A program made the position numbers and the translations under genes. From the NCBI GenBank assembly GCA_002726845.1, contig PBSP01000019.1, positions 1 to 42,813 of the forward strand: a DNA stretch of 42,813 nucleotides. The letters run 5' to 3'. Below are positions 7,832 through 16,265 of the stretch, piece after piece (position 1 is the first letter of the stretch; every line of letters starts with the position of its first letter). A model generated the notes under the pieces. That model saw only the letters and a program-made list of their open reading frames with translations. It was not told where the DNA came from and searched no databases. This DNA is from Methanobacteriota archaeon (lineage in GTDB: Archaea > Thermoplasmatota > Poseidoniia > Poseidoniales > Poseidoniaceae).

Positions 7832-9147
7832 GTGGTAAAGTCGTTCACAAATTTGGGGGATCTTGTCTACGAGAGCCTGTTGACATTCAGAAAATTGCAG
7901 AAGTCATTGAAGGTGAAGAACAAGCCATCCTCGTGGTATCTGCTCTGTGGGGTACCACCGATCGGTTGTACCGTGCCGCAAGGGATCCCGATTATGCAAG
8001 TCGGTTGGTGCAAGACCTGTCAAAACAACATCTCCGTTTCGCACCAGGGCTGGACACTTCCAGAAATGCGCATCTGTTTTCCATGGTTCTTCACAATCTC
8101 AAAGATGCGTTACGTCTCCTTGCGCAGAACCCTGAAGACCGCTCTGCATTGAACAATTTGCTTGCATCGGGTGAGCGACTGAGCGCGCTTGTTGTTGCAC
8201 ATCGGCTTCAACAGTATGGTTACGATGCCTACCCTCTAGGAGCTGAAGACATCGGAATCACGCTCGATGGGAATTATCAAGCAAACCATGTCGACATACA
8301 AGCTTCAAGCATTAAACTTGAGCCAAATACGCTTTACGGCACACCTGTTATTACGGGTTGGTTTGGCGAAGGACAGAACAAGGAAATCGCAATCCTAAGT
8401 AGAGGAGGGTCCGATCACTCTGCAACAGCCATCGCCAACCTCATCGACGCCGACCGTGTCGTCCTCTGGAAAGATGTCCCAGGTATCTTCACGCTCAATC
8501 CACGTTGGGGCGTGCGGTCCGAAACCATACCCTACCTGACTTATCAAGAGGCAATTGAATTGTCGTTGATGGATACACCGGTCCTACACCCATCGACCAT
8601 TGAACCGTTAATCGAACCCAGCATCACTCTTGAAGTCCGTCACCTCTATCATGCAAAAGAAGAGAAAAACACCAAAATCGGACCTCCACGCACTGAAAAA
8701 CAACTCAAAGCAATTGGTTGTTTACCGAATGTAATCAGCCTCGGATTTTCACATCACCATGTGGATTCTCATCAGCGTCAACTCGTCAAAATACTCGGTG
8801 ATTTGGCACAAAATGATGTCCATTGGTGGGGCTTAGAATCAAGATTAGGCGATTCCCGCTTGATTGTTTCTCAACATGACATGCATCGGGCTGCATCCAT
8901 CTTTGAGCGTTTTGACATCGAACCTCAACTCCACCACCACCTCGGACTGCTCTCGCTTATTGGCTGCGATGAGAGCGATGTCGATTCGATCAATGCTGCA
9001 TTTGAAACAACCGAATTTGATTTGACTTGGCTCAATCAAACTTCGTCTGCTGCTCGCGTGGCGATTGATGGCGAAGACCTTGTTCAGGCATTACACATCT
9101 TGCATGATTTGATTCAAGAACGAAATCAATCTTTCATTCAGCAATAA
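7828..9147 (+). CDS. lysC: Aspartate kinase with C-terminal ACT-like domains
   Basis: Phosphorylates L-aspartate, the first step toward aspartate semialdehyde, lysine, threonine and methionine. The N-terminus HKFGGSCLREP is the KFGGTS-type ATP site. LASGERLSALVVAHRLQ, ILSRGGSDHSATAIA near residue 191, LWKDVPGIFTLNPR and MDTPVLHPSTIEPL complete the catalytic domain. Residues from about 290 on have the length and alternation of two ACT domains, suggesting allosteric control by an amino acid. The start is GTG 7828, overlapping the chorismate synthase stop by four bases, so translation is probably coupled. Its place in the aromatic operon makes sense because aspartate semialdehyde is a substrate of the first gene's enzyme. 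Confidence 0.93.
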   Translation: MSGKVVHKFGGSCLREPVDIQKIAEVIEGEEQAILVVSALWGTTDRLYRAARDPDYASRLVQDLSKQHLRFAPGLDTSRNAHLFSMVLHNLKDALRLLAQNPEDRSALNNLLASGERLSALVVAHRLQQYGYDAYPLGAEDIGITLDGNYQANHVDIQASSIKLEPNTLYGTPVITGWFGEGQNKEIAILSRGGSDHSATAIANLIDADRVVLWKDVPGIFTLNPRWGVRSETIPYLTYQEAIELSLMDTPVLHPSTIEPLIEPSITLEVRHLYHAKEEKNTKIGPPRTEKQLKAIGCLPNVISLGFSHHHVDSHQRQLVKILGDLAQNDVHWWGLESRLGDSRLIVSQHDMHRAASIFERFDIEPQLHHHLGLLSLIGCDESDVDSINAAFETTEFDLTWLNQTSSAARVAIDGEDLVQALHILHDLIQERNQSFIQQ

Positions 9148-9155
9148 TCGTGAAT

Positions 9156-10076
9156 TCACTCATCGCTTGCTTCTCGGCGCTTCTGTATGTATGCAGGAAG
9201 GTCCAATGCGAACAATCCTCCAACCACGAGGAAGACGAACAAGGTTCCAAGGGCTACACCATACACTGACCCAAGCTCAACGGACTCACGAAGCCGAGTT
9301 GCCGTGTCTTCCGAGAGTATTCCTACAATCCATGGCAAAATTGTGTTTGCTGAAAGAACCAATGTTGCGAGAACTGTTGCAATGATCGGATTAATGATCA
9401 AAGAACGGTGATATTTACCAACGATTTTCTTAGGATTCATGACATAAACCTCATTGGTACGAATGCTAGTATCCAGCATTGAATAACGGAGAACGCCGTT
9501 TGACAATTCAAAATACATGATGAGAAGAACGGAATAAATCACGACCAATGAAGCAAGCACGGTGGGGCTATCAGCGAGTCCAAACAGATCGTTTACACTC
9601 GTTTTCGATGATGCGAAACGCATGATTGCCAAAATGAACAGGAGGTAGGAGCCCAGCATATAGCGAGCGTCCCTTTGGTAAGCACCCCAGAATCCAAGAC
9701 CCGTTGCGCCAACGATAATTCCTATTTGGAACAGCAGTGCGAGATCTGCACTACCAAGCAAGAGGAACCAAATGGTGCCTTCTGGTGGTGAAATGATGTA
9801 GGTGAGGAGTGCAAGACCGATGAGAATGACGTAAACTCCAAGCTGCATGTTCTGAACGAACTTGTCCGGCGGAAGAAACTTCATTTTTGGAACGATTGGA
9901 CCGCCGATTAAACTTTCAATGAAGGAAGGCATTTCCAATTCAGGTATCGCCTCTTTAGGGATTTCCGAACCAATTCCCATTTGTCCAGCAATCTTCTTGC
10001 GGCTTGGAGCAGAAGACCGAACAACCTTTCCATCGTAGAGATGGCTTGTGTCCGAAGTTGTCTTTCGCATGGTCAT
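9156..10076 (-). CDS. Polytopic membrane protein of the MoxR-DUF58 cluster
   Basis: I do not recognise a named family. The 306-residue product has a roughly 75-residue charged N-terminus and then about seven hydrophobic segments, for example VYVILIGLALLTYIIS, YMLGSYLLFILAIMRFA, VLASLVVIYSVLLIMYF and GVALGTLFVFLVVGGLFAL. It ends with a short basic/acidic tail. ATG 10076 is preferred over the in-frame TTG at 10082 because GAGGTGA (10084-10090) lies seven bases upstream of the ATG. It is the last gene of a minus-strand run behind DUF58 and MoxR genes, so it may be the membrane partner of that chaperone-like system. That role is inferred from position only. Confidence 0.75.
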   Translation of the reverse strand: MTMRKTTSDTSHLYDGKVVRSSAPSRKKIAGQMGIGSEIPKEAIPELEMPSFIESLIGGPIVPKMKFLPPDKFVQNMQLGVYVILIGLALLTYIISPPEGTIWFLLLGSADLALLFQIGIIVGATGLGFWGAYQRDARYMLGSYLLFILAIMRFASSKTSVNDLFGLADSPTVLASLVVIYSVLLIMYFELSNGVLRYSMLDTSIRTNEVYVMNPKKIVGKYHRSLIINPIIATVLATLVLSANTILPWIVGILSEDTATRLRESVELGSVYGVALGTLFVFLVVGGLFALDLPAYIQKRREASDE

Positions 10077-10088
10077 TGTCAATTCACC

Positions 10089-11402
10089 TCAAAATCCTCT
10101 TGCACCTGCAAGCGCAGTTGAAAGCAACATATCCGGCTCCCAATCCATGATGTTCACGCCAAGTCCACGCAGTTCCCCGATCAAAACATCGCGTTCCGTC
10201 TTCATGACCTCATACCCTGTTCGATCGAGGCGTTTCGCATCAAATTCAAACTCGAGCGAAGATGGAGAGAGTACGGTAACATCGAAGTCACGAGCCCTGA
10301 AGTCTCTCAATGCGTTGACAATTGTTGGATCGTCCTCAAGATTCGACAGGAAGATGATTGGGCTGCCCTTGTTGATGTGCGGTAGAATTCGGTTGACAAC
10401 AACTTGCAGAGGTATGTTTCCACGAGCAACAGCCCCTGCCAATTTGGTTAGGATAACGTAAAGCTGTTTCTTGCCCGTGTCGCGGTCGACACTCACGACT
10501 TCATCACCATAAACGACGACGCCGACAGAATCTCGACGACCTAGGAAGTACTTTGCAAGGGATGCGGCTGCACGAGTGGAATAGACCAATGCATTTCGAC
10601 TAACTGGGCCCGTTTCACTCACCGCTCTTGAATCGATGATGATGATGACATCGGAAACAGCGTCCCGCTCTCGCTCATTGACCATCAATTTTCCAGAGCG
10701 CGCATAAGCATTCCAATTGATTGCTCGGAAGGAGTCGCCGTCAAAATACTCTCGAAGCGAATAAAATTCCGAACCAGGACCTGGTTGTCTGATGTTGACT
10801 GCCCCCGTGAAGATTTTTGGTACACGGGATTTAACGAAGGTCTCTTTGAGGTCTTCCATTTTCGGGAACACAAGGAAATCATTGTAGACATGCATTTCTT
10901 TTTCCTTGTGAAACAATCCAAACGGGTCTTGGACACGGACCGCCACTGGACCCACACTGTAGAAGCCGCGCAACGGACACTCAAGCGTGTACTCGATGTA
11001 GGTTTCCCGACGTGGACCCAGTTCCATCAGAATGTAGTTTGAGCCTTCTTTGATTCGCATGACTTCAGGAACTCGGTCTCGAACCTCGAGAATTTTTGCA
11101 AGTCCAGAGTTGTTCTGCATCCGTAACGTAACGGTGAGTTCTCCGTCCTCAAAGATTCGCGCCCCTGAGAGTTTGCGCATAGCAAGGACACTGCCTAAGG
11201 CAACGCCTTCTTCACCCATCCACTCTTCGGCTCGTCGTCCGCTGGAAGCAACGTCAGCATGGCCACCAAAAAGGGCAGCCCACGTCAAGAACACAAAGAT
11301 GACCACTGCGATTGTGACCAACTGTGAGTTTCTTAGCGTGAGACCAAGGAGGTACATGGCAACCGCCATACTCCCCAGCATTGCTGATTTACGACTCCAC
11401 AT
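10089..11402 (-). CDS. DUF58 domain protein with vWA-like region
   Basis: Membrane-anchored protein of the DUF58 family, which regularly accompanies MoxR AAA+ ATPases. Two hydrophobic segments sit at residues about 8-25 and 30-47. The middle is a beta-rich region with CPLRGFYSVGPVAVRVQDPFGL. The diagnostic motif GPGSEFYSLREYFDGDSFR followed by INWNAYARSGKLMVNERE lies near residues 204-245. After it comes a vWA-like fold with DVIIIIDSRAVSE, where the metal-site residues look incomplete. A ribosome site AGAGGTG (11410-11416) stands seven bases before the ATG. Its stop is 12 bases before the next gene. The precise substrate of these systems is unknown in most organisms. Confidence 0.9.
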   Translation of the reverse strand: MWSRKSAMLGSMAVAMYLLGLTLRNSQLVTIAVVIFVFLTWAALFGGHADVASSGRRAEEWMGEEGVALGSVLAMRKLSGARIFEDGELTVTLRMQNNSGLAKILEVRDRVPEVMRIKEGSNYILMELGPRRETYIEYTLECPLRGFYSVGPVAVRVQDPFGLFHKEKEMHVYNDFLVFPKMEDLKETFVKSRVPKIFTGAVNIRQPGPGSEFYSLREYFDGDSFRAINWNAYARSGKLMVNERERDAVSDVIIIIDSRAVSETGPVSRNALVYSTRAAASLAKYFLGRRDSVGVVVYGDEVVSVDRDTGKKQLYVILTKLAGAVARGNIPLQVVVNRILPHINKGSPIIFLSNLEDDPTIVNALRDFRARDFDVTVLSPSSLEFEFDAKRLDRTGYEVMKTERDVLIGELRGLGVNIMDWEPDMLLSTALAGARGF

Positions 11403-11438
11403 CCGAGAACACCTCTAGTCAAGTATGATTTAACGATC

Positions 11439-12581
11439 TCAAACGGTAGGTACTGGAACTTCTCGTAGAATGCTTTGCATAACTTCGCCAGCCTCAAGAC
11501 CTTTAATTTGGTGCTCTGGCTTGAGAATCATTCTGTGTGCAATTGCAAGTTCTGCGATTGATTTCACATCATCAGGCGTTACGAAGTCACGACCTCGCAT
11601 TGCGGCTGCGGCACGAGAGGTCTTGAGCAACGCTTGAGAACCACGAGGCGAAGAACCGACAAGAACGCGAGGATCTTCACGCGTTCGAGCAACTACTTCG
11701 ACCATGTACATACGAATGGCAGGATCGACATAGATGTCTTCACAGGCTTGTTGCATTGCGATAACACGCTGCGGGTCGGTGATAACGTCAACATCGACTG
11801 CGTCCTTTCCACGTGTGATACGTCGAGCAAGGATTTCATCTTCATCAGCACGGTCTGGGTAACCAACACTCATCTTGAACATGAAACGGTCAAGTTGAGC
11901 TTCTGGAAGCGGGTATGTACCCTCTTGTTCGACCGGGTTTTGAGTCGCCATAACAATGAACGGTGCAGGGAGTTTGTGAGTGACGGTACCGATTGTCACT
12001 TGCTTCTCTTGCATAGCTTCAAGCAATGCTGCTTGTGTCTTTGGCGGAGCACGGTTGATCTCGTCAGCGAGGAGTAGGTTGCAGAACAATGGTCCTGGCT
12101 TGAATGTAAATTCACCTTTCTTTGCGTCATAGATGTTGGTACCTGTGATGTCAGCCGGTAGCAAGTCAGGCGTGAATTGTACACGCTTAAAGTCACAACC
12201 GAGTGCATCAGCGAACGTGTTGGTCATCAAGGTCTTTGCCAATCCAGGGTAATCCTCAAACAAGAGGTTTCCGTTGGAAAGGATGTTGATGAGCACGTTA
12301 TCGATGACGTGGCTCTTACCGATGATGACTTTCTGGACTTCGGCACTGATCGCTTGTGCGATGGCGCCAACGGCGGAAAGTCGCTCTCGGACTTCAGGGG
12401 TGCTTTGGTGCTTCGGCTTGGCCGGAGCGGCCGGTGCTGCAGGTGCGGCAGGCGCCACTGGGGCTGCTGGTGCTACCGGAGCGGCTGGTGCCGCTGGTGC
12501 TGCAGGCGCAGGTGGTGCTGGTGCCGCTGGCGCTGCTGGCGCTGGCGCGGGCGGGGCTGCTGGTGGTGCGGGGGGTTGCAT
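11439..12581 (-). CDS. MoxR-family AAA+ ATPase with Ala/Pro-rich N-terminus
   Basis: AAA+ ATPase of the MoxR group, thought to act as a chaperone for vWA or DUF58 partners. After a low-complexity tail (residues 1 to about 55), the ATPase core has the Walker A region LLFEDYPGLAKTLM, Walker B LLLADEINRAPPKTQAALLE, sensor 1 FIVMATQNPVEQEGTYPLPE, the arginine region QLDRFMFK and a lid domain with GSSPRGSQALLKTSRAAA. The core has the normal size of about 325 residues; the tail is extra. TAGGAGGA ends seven bases before the ATG, a strong ribosome site that fixes the start ahead of the tail. It lies between the DUF4350-like gene and DUF58. Confidence 0.95.
   Translation of the reverse strand: MQPPAPPAAPPAPAPAAPAAPAPPAPAAPAAPAAPVAPAAPVAPAAPAAPAAPAKPKHQSTPEVRERLSAVGAIAQAISAEVQKVIIGKSHVIDNVLINILSNGNLLFEDYPGLAKTLMTNTFADALGCDFKRVQFTPDLLPADITGTNIYDAKKGEFTFKPGPLFCNLLLADEINRAPPKTQAALLEAMQEKQVTIGTVTHKLPAPFIVMATQNPVEQEGTYPLPEAQLDRFMFKMSVGYPDRADEDEILARRITRGKDAVDVDVITDPQRVIAMQQACEDIYVDPAIRMYMVEVVARTREDPRVLVGSSPRGSQALLKTSRAAAAMRGRDFVTPDDVKSIAELAIAHRMILKPEHQIKGLEAGEVMQSILREVPVPTV
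12411..12575 (-). repeat. GC-rich low-complexity tract coding an Ala/Pro/Val tail
   Basis: About 165 bases made almost only of degenerate alanine and proline codons, with some valine, reading as AAPAAP, APVAP and PPAPAP variants. GC content is visibly far above the surrounding gene. The units are imperfect, so this is protein-level low complexity more than a clean DNA tandem repeat. Replication slippage could change its length between strains. Confidence 0.8.
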
Positions 12582-12588
12582 GTCATTT

Positions 12589-12595
12589 TCCTCCT
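12589..12595 (-). promoter_or_regulatory. Strong ribosome binding site of the MoxR gene
   Basis: AGGAGGA on the minus strand, seven bases before ATG 12581. It shows that the Ala/Pro tail belongs to the translated product. Confidence 0.7.
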
Positions 12596-12602
12596 ATTTT
12601 CT

Positions 12603-14195
12603 TCAGTTTCCCCAACGACGAATAATCGGTATAATGTTCCGAAGTTCTTCGTTGGAATATGATCGTGCTGAACTTACCAGTTCAACAAGGCGTGGGTCAC
12701 GAACCATCTGCATGATTTCTGCAGGGGTTTTGCGGGCAAACTCGTCCCGCGTGAGGTCATTAAACTGCCGAACCTTTGAGAGGAATGCCTCTCGGACTCG
12801 GACTTGGTACAGCGATGAATCAACTTTTGTTGGACGTTCTCTGAATCGAGTGAGATCGAAAACATGTCTCCAATTCTCTTTTTCAGGTACGACCATAATC
12901 GCTATTGCAAGAAGTGCAAAGAGATTGAGAATGATGAGCCACTTTAGGTAAACATCACTCGTCAACAAGACAACTGCACCAATGGCTTCAGTGAACGGCT
13001 GAGTTGCAATGCTCGAAACGTGACGGCTCTCATCAAACACGACATTGAATTCATCAACATTGCGCGTGATTGTGGACGACAATTCATCGTTGTCAAATTC
13101 CATCATGTCACGTATCAAGGCACGGAAGAACAGTTCGTTTCCTTGCCATGTAGTATCACCCCGAGATGACGACAAACCGTCAGGATCGGTGGACCAGCAG
13201 GTGTGACCGTTTTGGATGTAAATTTCGCCGCACTGCTGCTTTCCGGTGAGATCTGCATCAGCTCGATTCCACAAATGGTTTGCAAAGACCGAATGGTCTG
13301 AAACGAACACGATGCTGCCCGTTACCGAAACTTCACCCAGTGTGTTTGATCCAGACATTCTATCGTATGTGTTTATGCCCGGATAATCGATTCGGACGAT
13401 TAAATCCGTTTTCCCAGTCTTGGGGTTGTTGGCGCTGTTGATGTCAAAGTTACCACCTGTTGCTACAAAAGCTTGATCGCTTGCGGATGCAAGAACGCTT
13501 ACTTGTCTTGAATCATCCTCCAGGTCAAGAACCTGTATCGCGGTTGGCGCATGGAAGAGTACAGGCATACGACAATTGTCAACAGCATCAGAGTTGACCG
13601 CTGCTTCAGTACAAGGTGTGCGAAGTGAAGGTTCGTCCATCAAATCGAGGTCTTGGTTGACCGAGGCTACGGACCATAACTTGGTTTCCTGCGGAGGCAT
13701 GCGTACCTCACTTTGATCGGTTACTTCATAGAACCATTTTCGGTCAGAGACGGGAGCATCAAAATAATTTACACCAAATTCTTCACCAACACGCTTTGCG
13801 TTGGTTGAGTTGGCAGCAAGGATTACTTTTCCTCCCTTTTCGGTAACGAAATCATGAATGGCTTGAGCTTCTGCAGCATCAAACGGTTTTTCTGGTGCTG
13901 CTATAACAAGCATGGTTCGATGTGGATCTTGCCAATCGTTGACAAGCATCGGAGTTGACATAGTGTTGTAAATCGAATAACCCTCACCTTCTTTTCCTTC
14001 CCCTAGGGAATCGCGCATCTTCGAAAGTTGTTGATACTGGAAATCTCCTTCAGCATCTCGGACATATGGCGAGAACACCGTTTCTTTCGAGGATGAGGCT
14101 GCAATGATGAGTGTGGTTGAAAGAAGAATTGAGACCACAAGTCCAATCATAAGTTTCTTTTCGACAGAGAGTTTTGTTTTCCCTGTCTCTACCAT
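12603..14195 (-). CDS. DUF4350-like membrane protein
   Basis: 530-residue protein with one N-terminal membrane segment (MIGLVVSILLSTTLIIAAS, about 16-34) and one near residues 425-445 (LKWLIILNLFALLAIAIMV). The large region between is extracytoplasmic. Its first part (TMLVIAAPEKPFDAAEAQAI, FVTEKGGKVILAANS) resembles the DUF4350 / GldG-type fold found beside MoxR and DUF58 genes. The middle contains paired cysteines that may form disulfides. The cytoplasmic tail of about 85 residues has no known motif. GAGGTGA (14200-14206) is four bases upstream of the ATG. First gene of the DUF4350-MoxR-DUF58-membrane protein series; the intervals of 21-36 bases support one transcript. Confidence 0.8.
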   Translation of the reverse strand: MVETGKTKLSVEKKLMIGLVVSILLSTTLIIAASSSKETVFSPYVRDAEGDFQYQQLSKMRDSLGEGKEGEGYSIYNTMSTPMLVNDWQDPHRTMLVIAAPEKPFDAAEAQAIHDFVTEKGGKVILAANSTNAKRVGEEFGVNYFDAPVSDRKWFYEVTDQSEVRMPPQETKLWSVASVNQDLDLMDEPSLRTPCTEAAVNSDAVDNCRMPVLFHAPTAIQVLDLEDDSRQVSVLASASDQAFVATGGNFDINSANNPKTGKTDLIVRIDYPGINTYDRMSGSNTLGEVSVTGSIVFVSDHSVFANHLWNRADADLTGKQQCGEIYIQNGHTCWSTDPDGLSSSRGDTTWQGNELFFRALIRDMMEFDNDELSSTITRNVDEFNVVFDESRHVSSIATQPFTEAIGAVVLLTSDVYLKWLIILNLFALLAIAIMVVPEKENWRHVFDLTRFRERPTKVDSSLYQVRVREAFLSKVRQFNDLTRDEFARKTPAEIMQMVRDPRLVELVSSARSYSNEELRNIIPIIRRWGN

Positions 14196-14322
14196 AATTT
14201 CACCTCATTCTGCGGCAAGCGCAGTATGTTCTTTTCATCGGAATCAAGATACACACATAATGATTCTCCCTTGACGTTTAGAGGAATTTTGTCCAAAGAC
14301 CCCTGCATGCTTCAGGCTCTAA

Positions 14323-15291
14323 TCAGCCAACATCGAGGCGATTACGACGGAGAAAGGCAACGATTCCCAACAAAACAAACACACTTTGTGAACCAAGGGT
14401 TGGTAGGGCCGAGGAACCGTCCGAATCGGACTCGGAATTGGATGCACTCGACCCCGTATCTCCTGCATCCGAAGACTGACCACCTCCTGCCTCATCAATA
14501 GCGATTTCAAACACTGTGCTGCGTTCCAATCCGTTTCCTTCCGAGGTGACGATGATCATCACTTCGCATGTCCTCGAAGAATGGGCAGATGACGGAGCGA
14601 TTCGAAATCTGACCTCTGCTGGTGGATTGTCATCAACCCCAGTTGGTTGGATTTGAGTGTTTTCGCCTTCCTCAAAGCCATCCACATCCAAGAGAGGGCA
14701 TCCACGGACTTCCGCTTCTATTTTGCTTGCAGCATCCACGCTGTTGCCCATGTTTTTCAGAAGCAGCGTCTCTTCAACCCAAGTTCCAGCATCGACGGAA
14801 CTAACCACCAGATTCACCTCTGGTAAGAGATTATGATGCCTTGGAATGTTCAGGTCTGCATCAATTTCTTTCGGAGAAACAGGAGCACCTGCGGCACTTT
14901 CCTCAGCAGTTACACGAATTGATATTTTATCGCTTGGAGAATGGGCTCGTACATCATCTCCATTTGAGGTGGTCAACGCAATTGAAAACGTCTCGTTTGA
15001 TTGTGCGTTTACGGTAATGGACTCTTCAAATGAGGCATCTATAAACGCAACATCATCTTCAAATTCGACGCTTATTGAAAGACTGAGGTCGTTGACTCGC
15101 GGATTGTCAACGTAAAACACCAATGTGTCCTCTATCTTCCACTTTTCACCATCAAGAGCAAGATCATAACTTGGCTCAACCTCAGAGTCCCAACCAAATT
15201 CCCACTCATTGTTTGAGGGAAATTGTGCTGAGTGAGCAGGCAGCACTGCCAAAGCCAGGAGTGTCACCAAAAAAAAACTGTTTTTCTTCAT
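14323..15291 (-). CDS. Secreted beta-rich protein with C-terminal membrane anchor
   Basis: Residues 1-22 form a signal peptide (MKKNSFFLVTLLALAVLPAHSA). The body is beta-rich, with repeated segments such as LSLSISVEFEDDVAF and NETFSIALTTSNGDDV that resemble CARDB or other Ig-like folds. A Gly/Ser/Asp linker follows. The end is tripartite: LPTLG, a hydrophobic segment (VFVLLGIVAFL) and basic RRNR. ATG 15291 is fixed by the signal peptide and by its ATGA overlap with the stop codon of the molybdenum hydroxylase FAD subunit. An upstream in-frame start would add ten residues before the signal. Expected to sit outside the membrane. No enzyme motif is visible, and its job next to the hydroxylase genes is unknown. 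Confidence 0.82.
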   Translation of the reverse strand: MKKNSFFLVTLLALAVLPAHSAQFPSNNEWEFGWDSEVEPSYDLALDGEKWKIEDTLVFYVDNPRVNDLSLSISVEFEDDVAFIDASFEESITVNAQSNETFSIALTTSNGDDVRAHSPSDKISIRVTAEESAAGAPVSPKEIDADLNIPRHHNLLPEVNLVVSSVDAGTWVEETLLLKNMGNSVDAASKIEAEVRGCPLLDVDGFEEGENTQIQPTGVDDNPPAEVRFRIAPSSAHSSRTCEVMIIVTSEGNGLERSTVFEIAIDEAGGGQSSDAGDTGSSASNSESDSDGSSALPTLGSQSVFVLLGIVAFLRRNRLDVG

Positions 15292-16265
15292 TCCGCATCC
15301 CCTATGATCTCTTGAAGGCATCGTTTTGCAAGGACTTTGACCATTGATTTTCGATACCTTGGCGGAAGCGCCGTGTTGTTGACCGGTTTTATGGATTTCA
15401 TCATAGCATTCGAGAGTTGAAGGATTTTGTCCGTAGAAAAACCACCGTCGAGCTTGTCAATTTCTTGTTGATGCAAGCGAGGTATGGACTCAAGCGCAGT
15501 TGAAGCAATGCGAAGCGATGAGATATCGCCTTCAATCCAAGATGCTGCTACACCTGCTTCGGGAAAATCCCACGATTCTCGTACTCGGAGTTTCTTGTAG
15601 GATCCTACTCTGTTCTCAACGCCTTCAGGGAATGTGACTTTGAGGATGAACTCACCTTCTTCAAGCACGTTGCGAGTGATGCCATCAAGTTGAAAGAACT
15701 CCTCCACAGGAATTTGGCGTTCTCCGTTCGGACCAATGATGTGGAGGAGCCCTTCAAGGACCATCAAGGACGGTGCGACATCGCCTTGGTAGGTCGCAAC
15801 ACAGAGTGTGTTCTGATTTGGAATGACGCGACAATCCGAACCCGTCCCACAATCTTCTTTGTGACACCAATCAATGGAACGACGCCAATCCTCGCTTTGA
15901 TTGAACCAAAAACAGCGCGTATCAAGACATATATTTCCGCCAAGCGTGGCATTGTTACGAATCAAGGATGAGGCAACCTTACCGGCTGCCTGAGCGATGA
16001 GTGGGTGCACATCACTCGATGAGGCAATGGAACCGAGTCGGGCCATCGCTCCTATTTCGTGCATCGAAATCGTGTCAATGCCTTGAACACGTGCTAGAGA
16101 AATGACGTGTTGTTTGACATTGATGTGCCATTTGTAATTTGGCAACAAATCCGTTCCTCCAGCAACCCAATCAAAGGATTCTTTGGCTTCAATGAAGCCC
16201 GCAGCCAGTTCACAGGCCTCTTCGATGGTTGAGGGATGGTGCAGGTGGAACGGAGGCATCAACAT
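15288..16265 (-). CDS. hcrB: Molybdenum hydroxylase FAD subunit, 4-hydroxybenzoyl-CoA reductase beta type
   Basis: FAD-binding subunit passing electrons between the 2Fe-2S subunit and an external partner. VAGGTDLLPNYKWH (about 35-48) and RNNATLGGNICLDTRC (104-119) are FAD-domain motifs. What sets it apart from xanthine dehydrogenase FAD subunits is a cysteine-bearing insertion at about 114-160: RCFWFNQSEDWRRSIDWC, then SDCRVIP and TLCVA. Cys119, Cys135, Cys146 and Cys156 line up with the extra [4Fe-4S] cluster ligands of 4-hydroxybenzoyl-CoA reductase beta. GGAGGTGA (16272-16279) is six bases before ATG 16265, favouring that start over GTG 16268. The TGATG junction couples it to the large subunit. 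The true substrate is uncertain. Confidence 0.85.
   Translation of the reverse strand: MLMPPFHLHHPSTIEEACELAAGFIEAKESFDWVAGGTDLLPNYKWHINVKQHVISLARVQGIDTISMHEIGAMARLGSIASSSDVHPLIAQAAGKVASSLIRNNATLGGNICLDTRCFWFNQSEDWRRSIDWCHKEDCGTGSDCRVIPNQNTLCVATYQGDVAPSLMVLEGLLHIIGPNGERQIPVEEFFQLDGITRNVLEEGEFILKVTFPEGVENRVGSYKKLRVRESWDFPEAGVAASWIEGDISSLRIASTALESIPRLHQQEIDKLDGGFSTDKILQLSNAMMKSIKPVNNTALPPRYRKSMVKVLAKRCLQEIIGDAE

Noticed and set aside
12274..12951. 225-codon plus-strand frame antisense to the MoxR tail and DUF4350-like gene
   Set aside because: Its Gly/Ala-rich stretch is the complement of the Ala/Pro codons of the MoxR tail; no independent start signal or family.
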